A DNA stretch of 64,000 nucleotides, from positions 6,571,501 through 6,635,500 of the forward strand of contig NC_080416.1 of the NCBI RefSeq assembly GCF_030265065.1, given 5' to 3'. Under the pieces are notes generated by a model, which saw only the letters and a program-made list of their open reading frames with translations, made no database searches and was not told where the DNA came from. Numbering within the stretch: position 1 is the stretch's first letter; each line of letters starts with the position of its first letter. A program made the position numbers and the translations under genes. The DNA is from Corythoichthys intestinalis. Lineage: Eukaryota; Chordata; Actinopteri; Syngnathiformes; Syngnathidae. Positions 22,055 to 32,421 of this stretch are shown here, one piece after another.

Positions 22055-25000
22055 ATGTTGTGGTGGTCTTTGAGTTGGACCTGGCTTCTCCTTGGTTTTT
22101 TGACACACTCCCCTTTTCAAGATGTCTTCGGAGACCAGGACGACTGGACCGATGACGACTGGGGGTCAGGCGAGTCCCCCTTGTACAGCTTCCTTGCCGA
22201 CGGCTCCTCGGAAACAATGGCGAGGACCCCGGTGAACTGCACGCAGCGCTTCCTGTTGCCCTCGCCCCAAATCTGTCAGGAGAACGAGGCCCAGCCAGAA
22301 GAGCTGGCCCGATCCCGTCTACTGGCGCTGCAGAATCGGGCCGCCCTGGAGGCCGTGACCTCTTCCTGCGGCGTGGATGAAGGCGGCCTCTCCTACCAGC
22401 TGCAGGCCAGTGAAGAGGTGCGAGGGGTAGTCTCAGATCACCGCAGCGTGGCCGAGTCCTTAGACGCCATGGAGATGGTGTTTGTCTCCCTGGAGGAGAA
22501 GAGAAAAGGCGGGAAGGACAGGGGAGTCCTCGCAAGGTGACACATTTCACATAAGGATTATTTTGATGGTTGATTAATTATTTTGGTAACACAGTGGGTT
22601 CATAAGACTGTCATAAGACACGGTGATGAGCATTAATGAACCCTTATGACAGATGTCATTAACTGTCATCCAGGAAATTATGTTACCAAACCCATTAATG
22701 TCCGGTCCGCATTTTAACATCCATTCAAAAGTGACCTAATTTTCCGGATGACACTTCACGACATCTGTCACAAGCATTAATTTAATGCTGATGAGCATCA
22801 ATTTAATGCCGATGACAGTGTCATGTCATAAATATGACAGACTTATGGTGCCACTGTCAAACAAAGTGTTACCAAATAGCATAACTAGCAATTAATGAAA
22901 CAACTGGAACAGTAACTGAAGAAATAATCAACACAGTGTTTACATATGTAGCCCTTTAGTGTTACCATTATTTTTTTTGTCTTTAATTTGCATTTATTAA
23001 TCGTTTTTTTTAAATGTAGTATTTATTCATTTTTAATATATATTTTTTCAATTAAAACATGATTTTCTTTATTTTTCTATATTTAATTTTTATGATTTTA
23101 ATTTCTTTGAATTTTAGGATTTTTTTTTTATTTCGAGCTGTATTTCTCATTTTGTCTCGAGTTTTTTTTTTGTAATTTTCAAATTCATATTATTTTACAT
23201 CTTACAGCTAAAGCTCGCGCTTTCTATACGCTGTAAATTTAACTAGATAATTTAAAAAATATTTTATTTCTTAATTAATTTTCTATATTTATCATAGCTT
23301 TTTATGTTTTTAGATTATCAAAATTTTATCAGAATTTTTCAATTTACCCCTAACTGTCCATACTGTATTTTCCTATCCATACTATTTTATGAACTTACTG
23401 TAATTTTCGGACAATAAGATGCACCCAACTATAAGCCGCCACCCACCAAATTTGACACTAAAACAGCATTTGTTCATAGACGAGCCACACCAGACTATAA
23501 GCCGCAGCTGTCCTCACTGTATTATGGCATATTTACACCAAAACATACATACCGGTAACACTTTATTTGACGGCGGCGTCATAAGTCAGTCATAAGACCA
23601 AATGGACCACAATGAAGCTTGGCAGCCAGTTGGTCATAATTATGACATGACACATTAATAGATTTTTATGACAGTTGTCATGTGTGCCATCCGGCAAATT
23701 ATCTCACTTTTGAATAGATGTAAAAGATTTGAGCTGGACATAAATGGAGTTAGTGACAAAATTTACTGGACGACACTGAATTCATTCATGCCCATGACAG
23801 TGTAATGTCATAATTATGACAGACTTATGACAGTCTTATGACGCCGCTATCAAATATAGTGCTATCTGTTAAACCAAATAAATCAACAAATATAAGCTGC
23901 ACTGGACTGTAAACCTCAGGATTCAAAATGAGGGAAAAAATTAGGGGCTTTTAGTCTGAAAATTACGGTAAGTATTTCCCCCTTAACTTATGTATATTTA
24001 TACACAGTATAAACTCCCAATCATGTGGATTTTCTCATCCTTTTTTTGTGAATTTAAACGAGTTTGTCGCTAGTAGACGTCCAATCCATTTGAATTGGGA
24101 AGGCTTGCAACCAATGAACGAAATGTCCAATTACTTTCATTAAAACTCTTTGAATGCGTTTATCACTAATAGACGTCCAATAAATCCGGCACTCTGTACA
24201 ATGACAATAAAGACCAGGGCTGCTGCTATTGAATATTTAGGTAATCAATTAATGTATTGATTAATTAGTTCGAATAATCACGTCATCAAATTACCAACAT
24301 TTCATGAGCTGCAGAATAAATTTTAGGAGATAATAAAAGAAAAAAAAGAAACAAGTGTTTATGCCTGCAATAACATTTATTTTAGCTTGCTAAGATTGCA
24401 CCTTCAGAAGAGCATTAAATGCGAATAAAAAATAAATTTCCTGAGTGTTTCTTCAAACTATGCAGAATTGTACTTTCAAGAGCAATAAATGCATTTAAAA
24501 CTAAATTAAAATACCTGAGTTTGCCTCAAACGGTATAATAAAATGAATGAGAATCTAAGTAAAAGAACTGGCTAATTTGCATAGCAGAAGTCCGCTCGCT
24601 TAAATGCTATAAAATGCTAACTTTTTTCTTTCTTTCTTTCAAAGCTCTCAACAAATCGTTCAAACACATATTCCCACAATAAAACTGCGAAATATACTTC
24701 TAAACTAAATAATGAATGCATGAACAAACATAGTAGCTTAAACAAAAACATACCTTATGTTGGTCTTAGCAGGGGGCAGCTGGATTCAGCCATGTTAGAT
24801 GGATTATGGCACATTCACTGTTGACACTAGAGGGCAGTGTATCCATTCAAATCAATAAAACTAAACGGAACACTTGAAAACAAAAAAACGTTACGTCACT
24901 AATTAAACGAATCCAGGAAGCAGCAAAGCCTGTTTTCCAATCGAATTACTCAATTTAATCGTTGCAGCACTAGCAAAGACTTTCTAATCTATTTGAAGTT

Positions 25001-25317
25001 TTAGGGTGGCTGTGAATGAACGTTCCTACTGACATGGATTGGACGTATATCACTGTCAATGGCAGCCGATGAGTTAAGAGGCTCAAAAAAGTAGTTTTGG
25101 ACCATTTTAGCCACTTGACAGTTTACCGATATGACAACTTCGATCATACTACTAACTTACTATCACACTTTGTAGTATTAAAGAGCATCTGGCCCAAACG
25201 AAGGCGTCGGCGTTGGCCCGTGGTCACCTGGCATCCTCCCTGGAGAAGAGCTTTTCCGACCTGGAGGAGAATCTGCTCCACATGCAGCTCAGACTCCACC
25301 AACTCAGCCGCCAGTGA
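22055..25317 (+). CDS. Unrecognised secreted coiled-coil protein, 207 residues
   Basis: There are two coding exons, 22055-22536 and 25176-25317 (624 bases with the stop). The donor is GCAAG|GTGACA; the acceptor is CACTTTGTAG at 25175, which restores the frame. The start MLWWSLSWTWLLLGFL is a strong signal peptide, followed by an acidic stretch (FGDQDDWTDDDWGSGE). The middle has three cysteines (VNCTQ, QICQE, SSCGV) and one NCT glycosylation site. The second half is helix-rich with heptad-like leucines, ending LLHMQLRLHQLSRQ. I see no transmembrane segment after the signal and no known catalytic motif. Secretion is inferred. It is tail-to-tail with chrac1. The gene looks intact and was not assigned to any family from memory. 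Confidence 0.75.
22584..22968. mobile_element. Solo MITE of the GGTAACAC family
   Basis: It runs GGTAACACAGTGGGTTCATA to ...TGTCAAACAAAGTGTTACC (22584-22874). A short tail with family sequence (AACTAGCAATTAATGAAAC) follows to about 22968. It is the uninterrupted form of the element nested at 11527-12733. Confidence 0.75.
22969..23397. other. AT-rich intron stretch
   Basis: T-rich low-complexity sequence in the intron of the secreted protein gene. No exon or element recognised. Confidence 0.6.
23398..23972. mobile_element. Composite MITE
   Basis: The outer ends are TACTGTAATTTTCGGACAAT and ...AGTCTGAAAATTACGGTA. The inside carries the GGTAACACTTTATTTGACGG family element (about 23552-23872), as in the copies at 3184 and 35424. 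Confidence 0.75.
24215..24972. mobile_element. Non-autonomous hAT
   Basis: The left end is CAGGGCTGCTGCTATTGAAT and the right end ...TAATCGTTGCAGCACTA. The flanks ATAAAGAC and GCAAAGAC match at 6 of 8. It belongs to the TAGGGCTGCAGC family but is older than the copies near 35, 38 and 42.5 kb. Confidence 0.7.
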
Positions 25318-25394
25318 ACATCACAACATCCTGATTGTTATTAAACAGAGGAAATCTATACAAGAATAGTAATTTTTCCCCCCAAAAAAAGTCC

Positions 25395-25400
25395 AATAAA
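25395..25400 (+). promoter_or_regulatory. Poly(A) signal AATAAA
   Basis: It lies 78 bases after the stop of the secreted protein gene; a second AATAAA follows near 25433. The 3' end therefore probably falls within about 330 bases of the opposing chrac1 stop. Confidence 0.5.
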
Positions 25401-25731
25401 TTCGCAAACGTAATATGAAATGATTCAGATTTAATAAACAAAAAAATATACAATAAGTACAGCTTTTCGAGTACTTACTACATGTGGAAAAATATTCCAA
25501 ACAACAAATTTCAAGTATTTCAGCTGTAAAGTGATGCGACTGAGCTCTTTTCGCTGCTGACACGGGATTTTGACGTCTATCGTTTTGCGAGGGTCGATTC
25601 ACGTGAGCGCCGAGTTCGTGGTATGGCGTCGCCAGTTTGTGCCGCTAAGTGGTCACAATTTGGCGCGACTCCTATCAGTCTGGGGGTAAAAAGTTCATCA
25701 CATCTGTTCCAGACATGGTAGCCATTTTGTT

Positions 25732-28613
25732 TTACAAGTCAGCTTCTTCTGCTTCTTCTTCTTCTTGCATCTGCTCCAAAGACTTGAGGTATTCGGATGC
25801 CAGAATTTTTTTGGGTAGGATGTCTGTGGAGCGAAACATAAAAAAGGGACAAGGGATAAAACGACTTCAGATTGTTGTTGTTTTAAGGTTAATGTGTTGT
25901 CAAAGCAACACTAGGTAGAGCCTAGTTCGGGCCTAAAAAATCCAGCCCAACCCGACCCGGCCCGCCGGTATTGAGGCCCGACCCGGCCCGAGCTCGATCA
26001 CTTAACTAGATTTGCAGGCCCGAGCCCGAAAAACCCGATTTTTTTTTTTTTTTTTTTTGAGTGACGCGGAAAAAACGCAGCAGCAGCAATTTATACAACG
26101 AAATAACGCTGGGAAAGTTTGTTAAACATATTTCTGAGTGTGTGGGATATTGTTCTCACATGGACGCGCCTCTCTGACAAGGAAATGAAAATGAGGGCGG
26201 TGCCTCGGCCGTGCGCAAACGGTACAGCGGGAGGACAAGAAGAAAAAGCGGCCGGCGCCACGGCGTTCGTGCACACGCACAAGCAAAAGCGCAATACAGA
26301 GAGCCTGCTCTCCAATTTTTTTATTTTTTATTTTTAAATAATTTATTAGTCCGGCATGGCGGCCCGACCCGAACTGACCCGAACGTGAATGCTTAAAATG
26401 TGGGCCCGACCCGACCCGACCCGAATGTCGGGTCGGGTTCGGGCACAAAATCTAACCTCTAACACTAGGTAACTTTTCAATCTTTATAAAATGTTTTCAT
26501 AACATTTGTGATAATATGTTGACTGACAACTAGTTGAATGACACCTCTTATATATCTTGAGGGGGTCTGCATCACTTTCACCGGCACTAATTAACTTTGA
26601 GGACGGTGGCAGGCACGCAAAAAAAGTTAAAAGTGCATAACGACATTGCCCTTTCTGTGGATAGTGAAAACCCAGTTGTCCATTATAAAGACGGAAGTCG
26701 ATGTGAAAGCTTTCACGTGAATTCTGCAAGGATGGCAGAGCAACAAACGAGACAAAAAGTTTTTTGAGGAGCAATAAAAAGCCCAGCTTTCACTCGCTGG
26801 CGTGACACCGCCCCCCATCCGAACTCGTCAGCGCTGACGAGTACAAGTTGGGTTGGTTAGCCACATGGCTGCTAACAGTCATATGCTATTGTTTAGCCAC
26901 AACTGGATTCATTACCTTGTTGCTATTTACAGAGCCCCTATGGGGACACGGAAGAAGAAGAAAAAAAAAAAAAAAACGGGGGGAAAAAAGTTGACGTTGG
27001 GAAAAAAAATTTTTTTTGCTTCGACCTCTTTTTTTTAACTTCTGCAATTTTTCTTTTACAGAAAAAAGATCTTATGTGCCCCATTAGGAGCACTCTTTTT
27101 TTTTTTTTTTTTAACGTCAACTTTTTTTTTTTAACCGTTTTTTTTCCTCCTTCTTCCATGTCCCCTTAGGGGCTCCGTAACTATTCATCCTTTACACAGC
27201 CGCTGTTTAATTCATCTGCAGGTGACCAGGAGATTGATTTTTGATTTATTGATGATGCGGTTGTGTGCTCGTCGTCATGGGAAATGGAGCGCTGGTCCTT
27301 ATGGGAAACATAGTCTTCCTTAAGGCAAAACACTACCGCTTTTGTCAACCGGCGTCGCTAAAATCAACCAAAACTGAAAAGTTACCAAGTGTTGCTTTAA
27401 ATCGGGGGTGCCCAATCCCGGTCCTCGAGAGCACCTATCCAGCTTGTTTTCCGTGTCTCCCTCCTTTAACACACCTGAATCAAATGATCAGCTCATCAGC
27501 AAGCTCTGCAGCAGCCTGATAACGATCCTGATTAGTTGATTCAGGTGTGTTAGAGGAGGGAAACACGGAAAACAAGCCGGATAGGGGCTCTCGAGGACCG
27601 GGATTGGGCACCCCCTGCTTTAAATCAATCAGGATGTTTAATAGTAAAGAATCTTATTCATTTTTTATAAAATCTTTTTAGTCACAGACAAAATGTTTGA
27701 CATTTCTTTAGGATTTTTTTCAGCTTATTTGTCACCTGTTAGAAACTGGAATGTTTCCATTTCCTCAGCAGCGTTGGCCAAGTCACTGTATGACAAACTA
27801 TTGCTTTCCTTTCCTTGGCTGTTGTTGAATGAAGACAGCGCCAAGTGTTGAACAAACAGCTCCTAAAAAAGCATGAATATGATAAGTATTAATAATACAA
27901 CTATTAAATAGCACAAATGCGTACTATTAATACAAACAAGCAATTATTACTCAGAAAACTACAAAATTTAATTTCTTGAGATATTACCTGAATTGCTTCG
28001 TACATGAAAGTACACATACTTGTAGAAGCAGTAAAGGTAAATACACCTACTTGCATACAAGTACACGTTCTTGTAGTACACGTTCTTGTAGTACAAGTAC
28101 ACCAAAGTACATACCCTTTTAGCACGAATACACAAGTGCATGCAAGTACATGTATCTAGCACCAGCACACGCAAGTACAGTACACATAATTGTATTATAA
28201 GTACATAGGCAAGTCTACAAATATTTATTAGAAATTCACACAAGTAAAAGTACTCCTAGTATACGTACACGCAGTTACAAGTAGACGTTGTACAAGTAGT
28301 TGTAGTAAATAAACGTATTTGTAGTTCAAGTGAACAACTTATATAGCGACTTATACCGTGGGAAATTTGTCAAATGTGTGCCTCGTTCAATAAAACTTAG
28401 CAAACATTTCCGTAGACCACGGTGAAGGCTAGCATAGCGCTAATATTAGCATTTATTTACCGTTGCCTTGGTGGTGAGGAAAAGCGCTTCCTGGTTAATA
28501 TTGGACACGTCCGGTGAGCTCTTCATAATCAAGCGAACTCTGGAAATAGGCAGGGAAATGCCCTTTTTGTTGTCAGGCATGTGGTCGTCTTTGTCTGCGA
28601 TACTTTGAGACAT
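25732..28613 (-). CDS. chrac1: Chromatin accessibility complex subunit 1 (CHRAC-15)
   Basis: Three exons: 28461-28613, 27736-27862 and 25732-25823 (372 bases, 123 residues; human 131). It is a histone-fold protein that pairs with POLE3 in the ISWI/ACF-type CHRAC nucleosome-sliding complex in the nucleus. Seen: KKGISLPISRVRLIMKSSPD and NINQEALFLTTKATELFVQ (histone-fold helices 1-2), SLSYSDLANAAEEMETFQFL, then DILPKKILASEYLKSLEQ and a short acidic tail with a Glu run. The acidic tail is shorter than in mammals. The start is the first ATG of exon 1 and aligns with the family. Its neighbour gatad1 starts 597 bases away in the other direction. Confidence 0.96.
25903..27398. mobile_element. TTAA-type MITE interrupted by a hAT, in a chrac1 intron
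   Basis: It starts AGCAACACTAGG, resumes after the hAT with AACTTTTCAATCTTTATAAA, and ends ...GTTACCAAGTGTTGCT before TTAA. It is the same family as 5722-6465 and contains A- and T-rich runs (about 26957-27140) forming a long imperfect inverted pair. Confidence 0.65.
25916..26461. mobile_element. Non-autonomous hAT inside the TTAA element
   Basis: The ends TAGAGCCTAGTTCGGGCC and ...GGGCACAAAATCTAACCTCTA sit within a perfect 8-bp duplication ACACTAGG (25908-25915, 26462-26469). The subterminal CCCGACCCG repeats are typical of a common fish hAT family. Confidence 0.85.
27403..27617. mobile_element. Palindromic hAT-type MITE
   Basis: Near-perfect arms GGGGTGCCCAATCCCGGTCC / GGACCGGGATTGGGCACCCC form almost the whole element. 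A perfect 8-bp duplication CTTTAAAT flanks it (27395-27402, 27618-27625) and overlaps the TTAA target of the preceding element. Confidence 0.85.
27980..28330. repeat. Variable tandem repeat in chrac1 intron 1
   Basis: Diverged units based on ACAAGTACACGTTCTTGTAG are repeated with irregular spacing. Non-coding. Confidence 0.7.
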
Positions 28614-29210
28614 TTTAGCAAGACGGGAGCTGTAACTTTTTATGTTGTTTTGAACGGAGATGCTCTTCTTTGGCGTTTAATTGTTGTTGTTGTTTTTGGC
28701 GCCTCCTGTCGGAAGGCAGTACTACCTTTATGCAGATAACAACATTAATTGAACAACGATAATTAAAGAAATTAGTACCGTGTTCGCCCCCCCCCAAAAA
28801 AAAAAAAGTAAAAATACTTTGAAATGATGGACGAGCAGCACAAATATAACATCACATGATAATAGGGAATGCAATTATGTCATAAAAAAATAACCTTGAG
28901 TTAAATCAAGCTAAGCACCTATTCAACAGGTTGCAGCCTCGAGCCTCTCCTTCGCAAATACAACCGTAGAAGAAGAACGGGGACCGCCAGCAACGAAGAA
29001 GAACTTGAATTTTTTTTTTCCTCCCTCGGAGCATAAACAAACCCGAAATAAACCGGACAAAATTGCTGAAACAAGTCATACATTGACTTCATCCGCCGCA
29101 TTAATGGAGCATTAACGCATTCTTCAGCGCCTTTTTTATGGCGTCTCAGCATCGTGTTTACGGATGAAAATAAGCTAGCAGACTTGTTATTTTATTCATT
29201 GTGTGAAAGG
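28614..29210. promoter_or_regulatory. Shared divergent promoter region of chrac1 and gatad1
   Basis: The two start codons face away from each other 597 bases apart (chrac1 ATG ends at 28613, gatad1 ATG begins at 29211). No other gene lies between. No TATA box is obvious. Head-to-head housekeeping pairs of this spacing commonly share a bidirectional promoter; that is inference here. Confidence 0.5.
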
Positions 29211-32208
29211 ATGCCGCTGGGCCTGAAACCATGTTGCGCTGTCTGCAAAACCAACTCGTCGTCGATGTGGAAAAAAGGCAACCAGGGCGATATTTTGTGC
29301 AATAATTGCTCTGTTAAGAGCAGCACCGGCACGACTGGAAGCGGTGGTGGACCGTCAGGAGCATCCACGTCGTCCAGCACTCAACCCAGCAATGGCGGTG
29401 GCAAGCAGGTATTGAGATATGGGCGCAAATTGTCTTTGACGGCGGCAGACGTCAAATCCGTTTGGACTGGAGGCCTGGCAGCGATCGAAATACCTTCTCA
29501 GTCCAAATGGATTGGACGTCTATCGCCGTTCCTGCGTGTTTTTAATAGATATCGACCGATATGAATTTTTCAGGACCGATAGTTAGAGGGGCCAATAACC
29601 GATTTTCGGAGCCGATATTCATTTGCAGTAAAAGTGTAAAAATTGACGGAAAAAAAATTATGATAATGCAAACACTGAACTTTATTGAAATGTCCAATGC
29701 ATGTTTATTGAATCACACATAAAAAAATAACAGCTCCAGAAGTGACTGAATTTCTTAGACTCAGAAACATCTCTTATAAAGTTGAATAAAAGGTTAACTA
29801 AATAGCTGTCCGCTATAAAAGTGCTGTTAAAAAAAAAAAAAGTTTCAAACATGTTACTGTCCTAACGGGCTGCCTTCATAATGCAAATTATTTTTAAACG
29901 AGAATAACCTAGAAAAATACTCGTCTTTATGAAATGCTTCATTTACAGAGACCAGTCGAATAGAATAGAACACCTTTATTGTCATTACACAAAGTGTCAT
30001 GAGATTGACACATTTGGCGTCTTTGACGGTAGCGCTGCCAAGCTTCTCTGGCTTCAACGCATGTCAATTATCGTTATCTTTAGCAAGCAAAACTCGCAGT
30101 GCACTGCTGACCAAGAAAAGCAGCAGGTGGGAGTGAGGCTGTATGAGCATGAAGTAGAAAAACATAAATATTATTTTTCACAATTTAAAACCCAATCCTT
30201 TTAACCCGATTCCGATCCTCTGTAAAAATGGCTCAATTCTTAGTCCCTATCCCTTGTTTTGAATTGACTTTTTTATATCGGCTGGTCAGATTTAAAAAAA
30301 AAAAAAAAAGAAAAAGAAAAAAAGGCCGATACCGACATACGTCAAATTTCCAAATATCTGCCCGATATATGGGTCTTTCCCTATTTTTTTTTATATAAAT
30401 TTTAATTTTCTAACCAACGCAGCACATATTTTACTGTACACTATTTTTGTGTCAAGACCAAGCAGGAGATCCACAGGAGGTCGGCACGCTTGAGGAGCAC
30501 CAAGTACAAAGCCCCCGCATCCGAAAAGAAAGTGTCCACCAAAGGCAAGGGCAGGAGACACATTTTTAAACTAAAAAATGTAAGCACGAGGCACAATTTT
30601 ATTTTTAATCTGAATTATGTCCAATCTTGTAATGAATCTTTAATTTCCTCCTCAGCCAATCAAAGCGCCGGAATCTGTCGCCACCATCATCACGGCAGAG
30701 TCTGTGTTCTATAAGGTATTCCCTGCCACAAATGAATGTTTTTGTGATGAGTTGGTTAATTAGTTCATATATGACTTATGTTATTGGTTACATTATGCTG
30801 GCCTTTGAATTTTAGCTGGAAATGTGCCTTGGAACCTAAAACTTAAATTTGATTCATTAGAAATCAGATATTCCAGATATTCCCACAAAAAAAAAAAACA
30901 TTAAAAATAAATGAATAAAAAGAATATTTACTCTTTCCCTTTTTCATTATTCAAAAGTGTAAACAAAAAATTGTTAAGTAAAACAAAAACAAAAAAAACT
31001 ACTACTGTAAGGTGCTTCCAAAATAGGATTTGGACAAATTAAAAAAATATATATATAAATATGTATTTGCTACTTTTTCCCTTTTTTAATGAAAAACATT
31101 TTTAAAACAAATATACATTAATACATTTAAAAAATTAATAGGGAGGAGGTTTCTTTTATTTGTATATTTAATTAGATAAGGGTAAAAACAGTAATTTCAA
31201 TGTGTGTTAATACTTAGGTAAATATATATAATGTAAATATGTATTGGGGAAAAACCGACGAGAAAACAATAATATAAACAATATTTTCTTCAAAACATAT
31301 GCTGTATTTGCCAGGGTGTGTACTTCCAGATTCGCGAAATGTGCTTTGGAACATAAAACTAATATCTAATTTTGATTCATTACAAACAAGATATTTACCG
31401 TTTTCCTTTTTAAAAATATTAAAAAATACATTAAAAAAAAAAACAAAAATATTTACCATCTTGTCCTTTTTTATTATTAGAAAATGTAACAAAAAATTGT
31501 AAAATATTACAAAAAAAAAGGTTTTGGACAAATTTTAGTTTACTTTTTTTTTCCCCAATTAAAAATATATTTTTAAACATGGACTAAAAGAATAAAATTA
31601 AATACAAAGGAGTTTTTTTAATTACGTAAGGGTAAAAATGATCCATTTCAATATGTGTCAATATTTAAAAATAAATATGATAAATATGTTTTGCAAAAAA
31701 AATAAAACATAAAATATTTTCAATTTTTCTTTAAAATATTTTCAAAAATATATATTTGTCATTGTCAGGGCGTGTACTACCAGATCGGCGACGTTATCAA
31801 GGTGACGGACGAAGACGACGGAAAGCCGTACTACGCCCAGATCCGAGGATTCGTTCAGGATCAGTACTGCGAAAAGAGCGCCGCTCTCACTTGGCTCCTC
31901 CCCACGCAGGCCAGCCCCAAAGACCACTTTGACCCTGGGACCTTTATATTAGGTCATTTTTTAAAAACATGTAGATAGTGAATATTTTTAATCTGTAGGT
32001 TCTTATTTTATTTCAATTTTCCCCCACAGGTCCGGAGGAGGACCTGCCGAGGAAGATGGAGTTCCTGGACTTTGTGTGTCACGCGCCGTCCGAGTACTTC
32101 AAGTCAAGGAGCTCGCCGTTCCCAACCGTCCCCGTGCGGCCGCAGAAGGGTTACATATGGACGCATATAGGACCCACGCCAGCTCTGGCCGTTAAAGAGT
32201 GCGTCTAA
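29211..32208 (+). CDS. gatad1: GATA zinc finger domain-containing protein 1
   Basis: Five exons: 29211-29408, 30457-30579, 30656-30715, 31769-31952 and 32030-32208 (744 bases, 247 residues). The family associates with H3K4me3-marked promoters together with EMSY/SIN3-HDAC-type complexes in the nucleus. Seen: MPLGLKPCCAVCKTNSSSMW with a GATA-type finger C9-X2-C12-X17-C30-X2-C33, then a Gly/Ser-rich linker. A basic stretch EIHRRSARLRSTKYK follows, then GKGRRHIFKLKN, the BAH-like core GVYYQIGDVIKVTDEDDGKP and AQIRGFVQDQYCEKSAALTW, and HAPSEYFKSRSSPFPTVP near the end. The C-terminus stops at KECV, a few residues earlier than the mammalian protein as I recall it. Intron 1 holds an element at about 29540-30385. 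Confidence 0.96.
29540..30385. mobile_element. Probable hAT-like element in gatad1 intron 1
   Basis: The left part TAGATATCGACCGATATGAA and the right part ...CCAAATATCTGCCCGATATA are related inverted sequences. A long A-rich run lies near 30293-30322. No target duplication could be fixed. Confidence 0.45.
30720..31765. other. AT-rich gatad1 intron 3
   Basis: Low-complexity AT-rich sequence. About 30820-31160 and 31330-31640 are two diverged copies of one segment (AAATGTGCCTTGGAACCTAA / AAATGTGCTTTGGAACATAA), an old local duplication. Confidence 0.55.
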
Positions 32209-32421
32209 CGCATTGATTTGGACTAACGGACTCGCTAGCTGCCACTGATGGCGATAGATGTCAATGGAATGTTGATGAATGAGTATTTGTACAGTCACAT
32301 GTTATTCATGTAAAAATATATATATTAGTGTTATTTTTCTTCTGTTGTTTCCTTTAAAATTTGTAAATTTTGAATCTTGTCTGTTTGTGTATTTGTTAAA
32401 GGTTTTGAAGGTTGGCAGCTA

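Noticed and set aside
22061-22540. Long minus-strand frame opposite the secreted-protein exon
   Set aside because: It is a shadow of the + strand exon: Arg/Pro/Ser-rich composition, no signal or domain, no splice sites of its own.
25097-25369. Arg/Trp-rich frame over the last exon of the secreted-protein gene
   Set aside because: The acceptor at 25175 puts the exon in the helical frame ending LHQLSRQ; the Arg/Trp-rich reading is the wrong phase.
26950-27160. Lys/Phe-rich open frames
   Set aside because: Translations of long A and T runs inside a transposon.
27403-27617. Hairpin as microRNA precursor
   Set aside because: The stem spans almost the entire element and is flanked by an 8-bp target duplication, so it is a palindromic MITE.
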